From the NCBI GenBank assembly GCA_012932295.1, contig JAAONU010000006.1, positions 34,230,607 through 34,294,606 of the forward strand: a DNA stretch of 64,000 nucleotides. Reading direction: 5' to 3'. Each line of letters begins with the position of its first letter. Position 1 is the first letter of the stretch. Under the pieces are notes generated by a model. That model searched no databases. It had not been told where the DNA came from and saw nothing but the letters and a program-made list of their open reading frames with translations. Origin of the DNA: Cyclina sinensis. Taxonomy: Eukaryota; Mollusca; Bivalvia; Venerida; Veneridae. Of this stretch, positions 1 through 10,260 are shown in pieces. Made by a program: the position numbers and the translations under genes.

Positions 1-380
1 ATCTTTTTGCAAATGAAAGCTTTAACTGAGTATCGAATATCCAATCAATTACTTTACTATTCTAAACACATGCTCGCCAGTGCTCCAATGTAACTACAAA
101 TTCCCCCCAGTTTTAATATATATATAGCATCTGTATTGATATCGCATTCACCCTTTTCAACGACTTGGTTACAGAGAGATTTAAACGCTTCAAACATAGT
201 TTGATTATTCAACCACTGTTTTATTTTTTAATGTTGTTTAAATAGTGACAACATTTATGGGGTAAAATGCTAAACAAAACCATTCTATATAGCTCAGAGT
301 CCAGTATTTGCTTTAAAAATATATGGCTTTCTCACAAAGTCCTCGTAAGTCGGTTTACACAACGTCGGCGGTTGAACGTC
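1..380. other. Non-coding flank, nothing recognised
   Basis: AT-rich sequence with only short open frames. I see no splice-bounded exon, tRNA or recognisable repeat before the inverted-repeat element that begins at 381. Confidence 0.5.
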
Positions 381-592
381 TGTAGCGCCGATATATGTCC
401 AAACGTCGAAAAATGTCCAAACGACGATAAATGTCCAAAAATTGACGATAAATGTCTCAATCGCCGATAAATGTCCAAAACTCCTTTAACGATAAATGTC
501 CAAAAATTAACGAAAAATGTCGCAACAAATTAGGTGCTCATAAATGTCCAAATCGGTTAACGATAAATGTCTCAACTTTTCATATGTTAATT
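381..592 (+). repeat. Left inverted arm with short direct repeats
   Basis: About ten imperfect copies of a GATAAATGTCC/T motif spaced roughly 15-25 bp apart. They include variants ending in CAAA and CTCAA. Confidence 0.85.
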
Positions 593-2149
593 TGTTATTT
601 ATTGTATTGGAAAAACGTCGATTGTTGGATACTGTAACAGTCTATCCAACTAACCCGTGATTTTACCCTCTGGTTTACCCCCGACGTACAATGTATCATA
701 CATTATTGTGCGTGGCCAGTTGCAGATCTGGATGGAGCGCGGGGGGCATGTGCCTTCTTAACTCACCGAAGCAATACGTTTTAGCATTGTTTGTGTTCTT
801 CAATATTTTTGTGCCCCATATAGCGTTGCCCTTGTCCGTCCGAGTGTCCAAGTGTCCGTCCCGAAAGTTTGTGAACGCTATAGGGGCGTGGGCAGTGTTG
901 CATATTCCTTTACTGTCTTTAAACAGACTCAATGAAACCGAGTCTGCTGATTTCTATATTTTGTTTGTTTTCATTCCTTTTAAATGATCAACATTTGTTT
1001 GGAATTTTGTTAATATGAGAAGAATCAGTGCCGCAGCCATTTATTATAATCTGAAAACCATAAGTCAATTTGCTTGGCCAAATTTGACAGACAGGTCACA
1101 AACAGTACACTAATAACCCGGTACATCGACATCATTAGTTGGTAACCGTCGATGGCGAAGCGCTCCTTTAAGCTCAAAACACCATTTTCATACGTGACAG
1201 CGTGCCCGCAGTGCCGATCAATCCTCTACGCGTCGATGCGTAATAACCAAAGACAGGATATCATGAAAGCTATGCAGAAACGAAATAGAGAATTTGAAAT
1301 ACTACCAACCTAAGGCAATCAAGCCAATAACAATAAGTGGTCAAAAGTTAAGAAAAATATGCAACTCTTTCTGGCAAGAGATTTCAAGACACAATTCTAT
1401 GAATATTCAAAAGTACCAATCTAATAGTAACAACCATTTTTGTACGTAAAGACAAATTCATCAACTGTTAAGAAAAATATTAGTTTATGTGCATCAACTG
1501 AATAAATGAATATGGTTGAAATAAGCATACCTCTTTTTCTGTCCAAAATGTTTCACATTTTCAAGTTATATTACTGTTCACTATAAATCAAACTGCGCTT
1601 TAGTCGTGAAAATAACTCAAAACCTGATTAATACATTTTTAAAAAACGTAGAATAAATTAATTCTGTCGATAGACTTCTGCAATTTGATGGTAGAAGCAA
1701 GAATATAATTTAACTATAGATGAATTATTATTGTACACAGACCACTTGCTCATTAGTCAACGTTTTATTCTGCAAATCATTTTCAAAAGTACATGTACAA
1801 ATGATGTCTGTACCAAACTCATATTTATGATACTTTCAAATCAATACTTATCTTGAAATCCAATTGATATACATAATGAATTATGTAATTATTGTATATT
1901 TTATTGAACAGATCACCTATAACAGTGATTTTACGGGTGATTTGCTACTCAAACCTTCCTCGGGTAAGTCGAGGAAGACTTTCAACTATGAATACCAATT
2001 CTACACTTGAGTTCACCTTGACCAAGGCGTCCTCAAGTCTTCCTTAAGGAAGCCTTTCCCGAGTTTGAATGGAGGTTGAGTTCGAGTGACGACTCTGAAT
2101 ATAGCCATTAGTGTAGAGTAGCGCAATGCAGATGTTAATAACTTATTTT

Positions 2150-2435
2150 ATTTGAATTTTTTATCGTTGGTACCGGTTGCCCATATGACCAACGCCCCTT
2201 GAAGATTGTTAGTATATTATTTTTCGGGGGATAGTGCATGATACAGAAGACGCCCCGTTCCAGAGGCGACCCTGGTTCTTTTAAGTGCACGGTGTAAAGC
2301 ACCAGTACACTGCACCTCGGTTTAACGTCTCATGCGAAAGACAAGTTAGAAAGTTAGTGGTGCAGCGGGGGATCGAACCAGCGATCCCTGGATTGGTGAG
2401 CCAGCGCGTTACCACTGGACCACGGATCCGCTACA
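2150..2435 (-). mobile_element. tRNA-headed SINE (family A), minus strand
   Basis: Read on the minus strand it begins with a tRNA-like head containing an A-box-like TGGTCCAGTGGTAACG and a B-box GGTTCGATCCC. A body follows with CACTAAC, a GAGACGTTAAACCGAGG stretch and a tail near GGCAACCGGTACC. The same body recurs at 12418 (+), in split form at 16385/18973 (-), at 52935 (-) and at 60040 (+), so it is a dispersed family. It lies inside the foldback-like element. Confidence 0.75.
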
Positions 2436-2529
2436 TTTAATAACTTATTTCTTTTTTCCCTTTTAATGGTAAGGGAGATAGACTGTATCCAACAATCGAC
2501 TTATTTTCCAATACATTTTTTAAACTTTT

Positions 2530-2880
2530 TTACAGTCTTACAAGCATCCCGCTAGAGTCTCGGTGGTCGGTCGGGTGATCCAGGAACGACCAGGGTACGT
2601 CCGTAACTCTGTCGGCAACGTCCGGGATGATCCGGGGCTCTGCCGGGGCTCTACCGGTGACTGTCGGCACTCTATCTGACCGTACCGGGGCTCTGCCGGG
2701 ATCATCCGGGACTCTGCCGACATCATCCGGGGCTGTGCTAGCATCGATCTCAGCTTTTATGATCTCTTTGATCGAAGACTTAACAGCGTTTGAATATCGT
2801 GTTAGGTCATCCGTCGTCCACTTACTATCTGCATTATCCGTAGTTTCACCTGGGCTCTGCATGGATGGTCCGGAGTTCAT
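2530..2880 (-). CDS. Hypothetical 116-residue ORF with seven-residue proline repeats
   Basis: Not recognised. The open frame begins with ATG at 2880. Its first half is non-repetitive and polar and includes an SSIKEIIKAEID stretch that could be helical. Its second half is a run of heptads of the form P-x-x-x-x-R-V/A, such as PDDPGRA and PTVTGRA, encoded by a 21-bp GC-rich minisatellite. It sits inside the 381-3301 element. It could be a remnant of an element-encoded protein, or simply an open frame produced by a minisatellite whose unit is a multiple of three. A longer opposite-strand frame covers the same DNA, which weakens the coding case. Confidence 0.2.
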   Translation of the reverse strand: MNSGPSMQSPGETTDNADSKWTTDDLTRYSNAVKSSIKEIIKAEIDASTAPDDVGRVPDDPGRAPVRSDRVPTVTGRAPAEPRIIPDVADRVTDVPWSFLDHPTDHRDSSGMLVRL

Positions 2881-3535
2881 CCTGGTTGTTATAAGTATGG
2901 AAATTGGGTATCGCCGTAGTGCTACCGGGGTTAGTGAGACTGCAACAATATTTTCAACTCGGATCGTCTGGGGTGGTCCTGGGCTTTGCCGGGATGCTGG
3001 TGAGAACGCTACTTAAATCGGTACTTTTAATCCCTATGGAAACCTTTATAACTGACTGATGCATTACTGTTGGTCATAGAAATAAATGCAATTAACATAT
3101 GAAAAGTTGAGACATTTATCGTTAACCGATTTGGACATTTATGAGCACCTAATTTGTTGCGACATTTTTCGTTAATTTCTGGACATTTATCGTTTAAAGA
3201 GTTTTGGACATTTATCGGCGATTGAGACATTTATCGTCAATATTTGGACATTTATCGTCGTTTGGACATTTTTCGACGTTTGGACATATATCGGCGCTAC
3301 AACGTCACTAGCCTCCATACAACAGCTTGTAAATCTTTCTACAACGAACTAATGCATGTAACTGTTTCACGATAAGTTCAACAGACGAAACCACTCTTTT
3401 TAACTAGTAGGGTAATGATGATCCTTATTGTTTATTACAGTGTAATAGCTTCGGGATGTGCAAAATTTTTGGGATGTGCAAAACCTTCGGGTAGGCGTGG
3501 GGGGTGGGGGGCTTCACTACTACTACGCACCCAGG

Positions 3536-4030
3536 TGCTGATCGAGTTAACACTAGTTTTGACATGCAGGGACCCTCTGGAGTCCATTGCATTGGTCTGC
3601 GACTGTCTCTAGCACTCTCGCAGACTTTCAAGAATCTTGATGCCAATCAAGATAACACTAATTTTGACATCTAGAAATCCTCACGAGTCCATTGCATCGG
3701 AGTGCGACTGTTTCTGGCTCCCTTGCAGAGACCCTCTTGTGTCCATTGTATAGGTCTGCGACTGTCTCTAGCACCCTAGCAAACTCTCAGAAATTTGGTG
3801 CCAATTGAGCTAATGTTATTTTTGGCCTCTAGGGACTCTCCCCAATCCATTGGATAGGTCTGCGGTTGTTTTAGCATTATGACAGACTTTCAGGAATCTT
3901 TGTGCCAAGGGAGTTAATGTTATTCTTTACCTCTATGGACCCTTCGGAGTCAACTGCATAAGTTTGCGACTATTTCTAGCATTATTGAGTCTTCCAGGAG
4001 TCTTGGTGCCAATCGAGTTAAGATTATACC
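3536..4030. repeat. Diverged tandem array, unit about 113 bp
   Basis: Four to five degenerate copies share blocks reading GAGTCCATTGCAT, GGTCTGCGACTGT, CAGACTTTCA and TGCCAATCGAGTTAA. The third copy appears shortened. No coding potential is evident. Confidence 0.7.
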
Positions 4031-4188
4031 TAACCATTGTGATAGACATCTTGTTACGTTTATATTCCTTTTCAAAGTGTCGCGTGTAAAATCATACAGT
4101 CCAAGGTTACTCTGAGCGGCTCATGTCACATGCGATCAATTAAAAAGATTTTTGGTGGGTATAACTTTGTCATGTATGTAGGGATATC

Positions 4189-4210
4189 AGTATATATATA
4201 TATATATATA
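4189..4210. repeat. TA microsatellite
   Basis: Simple (TA)n tract of about 11 units. Confidence 0.9.
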
Positions 4211-4611
4211 CTTATATGCATGGCGAGGCATAGCGTCGCGTCTAAGAACCGGCTCTGCGCAAAGGTCAAAATGACATCGAGAAGTACATTGTACATAATT
4301 ATACGGGGAACATTCAATATATAATGCAAACTACCACACACATTGCTAACAAAAGTATTAATTATTAAAACCTTATCATTATTCTCCAAAGTAATATCCC
4401 TTGAGGTCAATGATCGACTTCCATCGTTTTGTCAGATCTTCTATTCCCGTTGCTTGGTAACTGTGCTCATACACTCTGCTTGGTCACGACAGATTCAGGT
4501 CTCCTCTAAGTCCACAAATCGAATTCCCCTTATAGTTTCTTTCAGTGTCAGGGATAAGTGGCAGTCACATGGACTTACGTCAGGTAAGTGTTATCGAAGA
4601 CTAAATGTTTC

Positions 4612-4758
4612 CCACTCATAAACTGCAATTAGTGATGTTACGCTCTCCGTTATGATTGGTCCACTCATAAACTGCAATTAGTGACGTTACGCTCTCCGTT
4701 ATGATTGGTCCACTCATAAACTGCAATTAGTGACGTTACGCTCTCCGTTATGATTGGT
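4612..4758. repeat. Three near-identical 49-bp direct repeats with CCAAT and CRE-like motifs
   Basis: Three consecutive 49-bp units differ at essentially one position (GTGATGTT versus GTGACGTT). Each contains TGACGTTA, similar to a CRE half-site, and ATGATTGG, an inverted CCAAT box. It could be a duplicated enhancer or promoter block upstream of the gene at 5951, but no transcript start can be shown. Confidence 0.8.
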
Positions 4759-5456
4759 CCGGCTCGTAAAAGTTCTGGACGCTTTGCTGACTCGAACGTA
4801 TTTATTTACTTAGTATGCTCTGTTGACAGTTTCGCCGACTGGAACCTTGTGACTTGTCAGAACTCCACAAATATCAAACGCGAATATCATCATTGGCTTC
4901 ATTTTCCATTGTACTCGACGAAACTATGTTGGGCTGTGTAAGTTTGGAGTATGCCACCCGAGCGAACGTGATCTCATTTCTGACTCGCAGGATTCTGTCC
5001 AGTCTTATCTACATGTATTGCAACAGTTTTAGTTAGAAAAGTTCTGAACTTCTGCATAAAACACGAGCGCAGTTGGTCGCGAAATTCTGCCTATTCTGGT
5101 TAGACGAAGGGATACTTAGCGCGAGGTAACCTTTCACATTTTAAATTGTTCCGTAAAATCAACTGAATAGAACCAAATCTAATGTCCACTAACTCTTCAC
5201 ATGTAAGTCATTTATCTGATTTCAGTACTTCTCTGACATTTTTATTTACGCCGCACTGTTATTCCGTCCAGCGCACTGGTAGTCTTAAACTATAACTTTG
5301 CCGCTCTTAAATTCATTTATCAATCTCGCTACTGAATAATATGAAAGAGAACCTTCATCACCAGCTTCTTGAAAATTCTGAAAATTTCTCTGGCACTCTT
5401 GTTTCGGCGGCAAGCTACGCCGTTCTTGTTTAAAACCGCGTTTGTGTTGCTTTGAG

Positions 5457-5464
5457 TGACGTCA
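5457..5464. promoter_or_regulatory. Palindromic CRE site TGACGTCA
   Basis: A full cAMP-response-element palindrome lies about 490 bp upstream of the start codon of the secreted-protein gene. A regulatory role is inference from position and motif only. Confidence 0.3.
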
Positions 5465-5950
5465 ATGTAAGGGAGCTGATTCACGTTAAGGATCTATTAT
5501 TTCAAAACGAAAAAGGAAGTTGACGTGAATAATAATTAGGCCAACTTTCGTTAGAGAGAATATCGACAGTTCACATATATTGAATGATCCTAGTATAATG
5601 TGATAGAATAGGCCGTATGATGGCTACCATATTTTTAACAGAATATATTTTTCTGAAATATCAGTTTAAAAGCAAATCTTAGTAAAATCATGATGGAGAA
5701 AAATCTTGTGAAAAAGGAACAAATGATAACAACGGAAGGAATTATGGTGATAAATCTCCATGATAATTCATTGAAACGACATGTGAAAGGCTGGACAACA
5801 GTTGACATTTAATTCATGCAACAGGTGTGGTGCTGGGTTAAAACACTTTATTTTTCTGTCAGTTCCAAATGTTACATTCATGCGATATACCATTTACAGC
5901 GATTAGAAGCTAAAACTCACGAAGTATTATTCAAATTGTCTCAAACAAAA

Positions 5951-8001
5951 ATGAAAACGTTCCAGATATTTGTTTTTTTCGGAATTCTTGTTGTCGTTTG
6001 GTCCGCCTGCCACTATAGTTCAAGGCTGGAGAATGGTAAGTTATACACACTTTTTTATCTTAATGTTTTGGTGCGAAAAGTGACTTTAAAATTGTCTGTC
6101 TGTCTGTCTGTCTCAAAAGTGTTGAAAATTCTGATGTATTGGGTAAGAAAACTACAGCCAGAAAGAACAGACAAAACACATAAAGACTGAAAAACTTACA
6201 ATTATAAAGATTTATATAAATTACTTTCCGATCAAAGAACTGAATGACCGTTGTTGACTTTTGCATTACATTCTCTTATCATAGTCAGTCCGTTGCTTTC
6301 TAGGTAGTATAAACAAGAAATATCTTCAAAATAGATGATCATACATGTTCCATATTTTACATAGCTTTCGGACATTTGCAAATATTGAAAGCGCGTAGTA
6401 ATCAAATGCCCTATTTCCATAACAGTATAGACTATAAGCAAAAGAAATGATGAGTCTAATGCTTAAAGTTTCAAGATTATTTTTAGTAAAATTAGTTGAA
6501 TATCAAGTCATATTTATATTGTATTCATTCCAGTTATAAATTGTCATGGTTAAAACGTTTTGATATTTAACTTGCTGTATAAATGTCATTGTTATTGCAT
6601 TATTTTAAGAGGCAATTAAACTAACAATTACGAATTCTGCTCTAAAATTTCATGACATTAACACTTTTAACCAATGGAAGACTACCTTCTTCGGCTGAAG
6701 ATTTTGTATCTAACAATTTCATTTGTTCAGATGTAGGTCAAAATCGATTTAAATACAACTACGCCGAAAAAAATATTCATAAGCTTAAAAACAGTACGAA
6801 GGAAAGTAGATCTAACATGAATTATTGCGCTTCTTTTGTCAAGTGCAATAATGTATGGTATAGAGAACTATTTTTTCTAAACGTAGATAGAGGCTTTCAA
6901 AAGACATTGGCCCTTAGACTGGTTGATCACAAAAAATTGATGTAACCACTGAAGGACAGGTCAGTTAATTAAGAAAATTGCGCTGTGAGTGGGTAATGTA
7001 ATTCGTTGGATAATCAGTGTCTGTATAATCTATTTTTAGCATGAGACTGAGCACTACCATTTTATGATATTCTACAGTGTATTTTAACAGAAACTCTAAT
7101 ACCGTTTTGTTTTGAACAACTCAGTTTGTTCGAACATGCATATTTGTGCATATTTTCTTGCAGACGAGGGGGGCACTTGTCAGCACCCGGAGTTTCCTGG
7201 CTACAAGGTCAAGGTCGGCTCGAATATTCAGACACCGTCTTGTTTGAACATTACCTGTTTTGAAACTGGCATAACCGTCTGCGAGTAAGTGTATTGTATA
7301 CAAGGACTAAGTATTCAGAATGAAATTGTCGTCTGGTAAAGATTTTATCACTAAAGAAGTAGATGGTGGCTAAAACACACTTCAAATGAATAAGAACCAT
7401 ATAACTAATAATAGTTAGGGAAAACAACACTTCAGTCTTTGTGGTGCATTACACTGTTAAAAATTCATTTATAATTACAAGGCTTTACAATCGGCTCAAT
7501 ATACTAAACCATCTACATATGTAACGTACGGAAAGAAATATTTTTCGAGCAGGATGTTAAACCACGTTTAAAATGTGTTTCAAACAAAACAGATTATTAA
7601 AGTATAACGACCAATGAGAATGTGTGTTGTGTTTCAAAGTATAAACCAAACGCCACAGCTATCTAAAAATTTTGTTAAAAAATCAGCATAGCATTGGCGA
7701 CTGATGGAATTTTTTTTCAGGTGTAAATCGAGAGATGAAAGCGACAAGATTCTGATTCTTTGTATTATGCCAATTAGAACCTATTCGCTTTCATCTCTTG
7801 ACTGGTGATTATACTCAGACAGAAACATGCACGTGTTAATACTTTTTTTCCAGATTTGGCTGGCGTCTGGCCCGTCTAGTTGGATTACCAGACGACTGCA
7901 AGAAAATCAAGGTGGGTAACTGTGGCGTCAGATTTGTTAAAGCAGACGATGAAGACAGGTTGTGTTTTGAGGACAAAGATCTGGAATATAATTCAGTGTA
8001 A
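5951..8001 (+). CDS. Small secreted cysteine-rich protein (117 aa), three exons
   Basis: Exons 5951-6035, 7164-7284 and 7854-8001 join in phase (85+121+148 bp, 118 codons including TAA). All have GT donors (GTAAGT at the first two) and pyrimidine-rich CAG acceptors. Residues 1 to about 19 form a classical signal peptide (MKTFQIFVFFGILVVVW). The product has cysteines at 20, 34, 55, 60, 68, 84, 92 and 106 and one N-glycosylation sequon (NIT, 57-59). The spacing and the GGTC-x-HPEFPGY opening recall single-domain von Willebrand C-type proteins of invertebrates. The paired CC usual near the end of that family is absent, so the assignment is tentative. The start was chosen because it gives the signal peptide; an in-frame upstream ATG at 5816 would bury it. 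The protein is probably extracellular; its function is unknown. Confidence 0.7.
6094..6113. repeat. TGTC microsatellite
   Basis: Short (TGTC)n tract in intron 1 of the secreted-protein gene. Confidence 0.8.
7731..7798. repeat. Perfect 14-bp inverted repeat in intron 2
   Basis: AGAGATGAAAGCGA at 7731-7744 is matched perfectly by its reverse complement at 7785-7798. The loop is about 40 bp, and the structure ends 55 bp before the exon 3 acceptor. A transcript could form a hairpin there. Confidence 0.8.
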
Positions 8002-9250
8002 TTGAGAATAAAGATTGGTTACAAATACCTCTTTGTGTTTTGCAATTTATGTAAAAAAGCAAATTGCATTGTCTGCTTCGGTTTCTTTTATATGTATATT
8101 TAATTCTCGAATCATAGAACACCTAAACTCTTAGCGTTTTTCATGAATAGTGACCTCATCTAGTTGTCAGTAGCGTTCATAATTCACAGAAGATGTTGTC
8201 AAATCATGACTAAGATATATAATCAATGTATAAATGTTTCGTCATTATTCAGCTGTCTGCGAAACCCAGTGTGCTAAAGATAATTTGCTTATAACAAGAA
8301 GAGTACAAATTCACTTCAAAGAAAACGGATAGAGGGTCGGACATCCGGATATTGCTGGTTCGAATCATCTATAGGTGAGAGTAAGCAGTGATTGCTCACA
8401 TTCCACATTTCAGAAGCGAGATTATGTTTGACATTGAGCATTCTTCACGGTCTTAAAACAGGATTAATACAAATTAAAGAAACTGGTTCAAAAGCTATGT
8501 AAAATAAATAGATTAAAAGTCTGAAAAAAATTTTTTTTTAATAAAATGAGTGGCAATAACACTGCAATTATCACAAAAAATAATACAGTTCGACCTCTCT
8601 TTAACACAGCCTTATAAAAGACTGTTCTGAAAATTTAAAAGCTCCTTCTAATTCTAACAAACATTCGAAACCTAGTTCTGATACTGGCGCTACAATAACA
8701 AGTATAAATTATATCCAATATAGACATATTTCGATTATGCGAAATATTTTAGTGAATTACTTTTTGACCTAAATATGAATATGCCAAATTATACATACCC
8801 TAAGGAAAGACAGACGAAATTAAGAAATGCGGAGGTACCTTAGTCTACATAGTAAATCACGTACTTATAAAACACAGGCCAGATTTAATTAATTCTCAAT
8901 GTTTATTTTGATTCATTTGATATGACTGATATATATTTATATGATATATGTATGTATGCTCATACTTTAAATCTGTAATTCGTTGTTAATTGTCCGATTT
9001 AATGTAGTAGAACTAACACTAGCAACACTGTCATGCCATATATATAAATGTTATTAATTGTATGATGATATTGATGCTATGACCATGGGCCATGATTGGC
9101 TTATTTCATATTAAAAGAATATCTATCTATCTAAATAAAATTTAAAATGTTACAAACTCTAGTCGATTTGCATTGAGATTTGATACCATCCGATATTTTT
9201 GAAGGGCTTATTTCAAACAAATTAAAGACATTTTTCAGGAATTCTAATGT
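8002..9250. other. Intergenic, AT-rich; possible tRNA-like remnant
   Basis: No exon-like frame seen. Around 8325-8375 a GGTTCGAATC B-box-like string suggests a decayed tRNA-derived SINE, but no fold can be supported. A TATCTATCTAT tail at about 9120 resembles a retroposon 3' end. Confidence 0.4.
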
Positions 9251-9255
9251 TATAT

Positions 9256-9600
9256 ATTAACAGCAGACGGGATTTAGGGAGAATCACTCATGTCAGACAA
9301 CTTTGGAGTGCTTAGTTGATGAATGGCTTAAAGATGTTAACAAAGGTGTATGTATCGGTTTGGTCTTCATGTATTTGAAAAAAAGCTTTTGATTTAGTTT
9401 ATCAGGAAATATTGTTGCACAGTCTAAACCAACACTATTTCACACAAATGCACTATCATTATTTCAGTCTTGCCTAAAGCATAGAGTTCAATGTGCGAAA
9501 TAATTATGGTAATACAGTACCTTCATCAAAAAACAGAAGCGGTGTTCCTCAGGGTTCCTTATTGGGACATTTAATTTTTCTTATATACATAAATGCCTTT
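9256..9600 (+). pseudogene. Degenerate non-LTR retrotransposon reverse-transcriptase fragment
   Basis: Translation with frame changes recovers reverse-transcriptase landmarks in order. These are a SGFRENHSCQT-like block, KKAFDLVYQEILL (family consensus DLSKAFDxVxHxxLL), SGVPQGSLLGHLIFLIYINAF-like residues and surrounding hydrophobics. In-frame stops and frame changes are present. It is a short dead LINE fragment of the jockey/CR1-like kind. Confidence 0.7.
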
Positions 9601-10260
9601 GTTTAATTCTTTGATTGATCAATGTTTTGTTAAATTTTAATATACTTAAAAAGCAGGTTAGAGATATAAACAACCTCCAAAATGACCTTAACTGTGTTTC
9701 CGTGATAATGAACTGAGATCCACAAGCATAAATGATATTTTTACCACAAGAGTAAAGGCAAATTACAGAAAAGTGCTTTTTTGTCACAATATTGATGTAT
9801 GGAACGTATGGAACAAGACATATCTTTTACATACGGTCAGATAGACATAGTTTTACTTTTAAATCCAAAAAGAAAATCTTTTTTATGGTTCAGCAGTAAA
9901 CCTTATACAAATATGTCTATTAAATCTATGTGTGTGCGTGCGATTAAGTTCATAGTACCTCTGATACATAAAATTATTTTCATTTTGTTGAAAAAAGAAA
10001 AGAAAAAAAAGATTAAGCTTACATTTTGTTCATTGATGGTAGGAAGGACACATTGTAAAACATAACTGTGATTCATTTGCTTGTTATTTATGTTTTTACT
10101 TGTCTTATGTGTCACCTTCACAAAATTAAGATATTATAAAACAAAAAACAACAATAACAAACAATGTTTATGAGTGTGTGATTCAAAAAAATCAATAAAA
10201 TGACAGACACCATATATCGAATATCAAGCACAATCTGTCCCATGATATTCGAATTAAATA

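Larger units (their letters stand above)
381..3301. mobile_element. Foldback-like DNA element with 212-bp inverted ends and ACGTC target duplication
   Basis: The sequence from 381 to 592 is repeated in inverted orientation at 3090-3301 with only a few mismatches. The ends read TGTAGCGCCGATATATGTCC inward on both sides. The 5 bp ACGTC lie directly outside each end (376-380 and 3302-3306), as expected for a target-site duplication. Each arm is built from short direct repeats of a GATAAATGTCCAAA motif, as in foldback elements. The interior of about 2.5 kb carries a SINE (around 2150-2435, minus) and a GC-rich repeat-bearing open frame (2530-2880, minus), but no transposase I recognise. It is probably a non-autonomous element; its superfamily is unknown to me. 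Confidence 0.75.
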
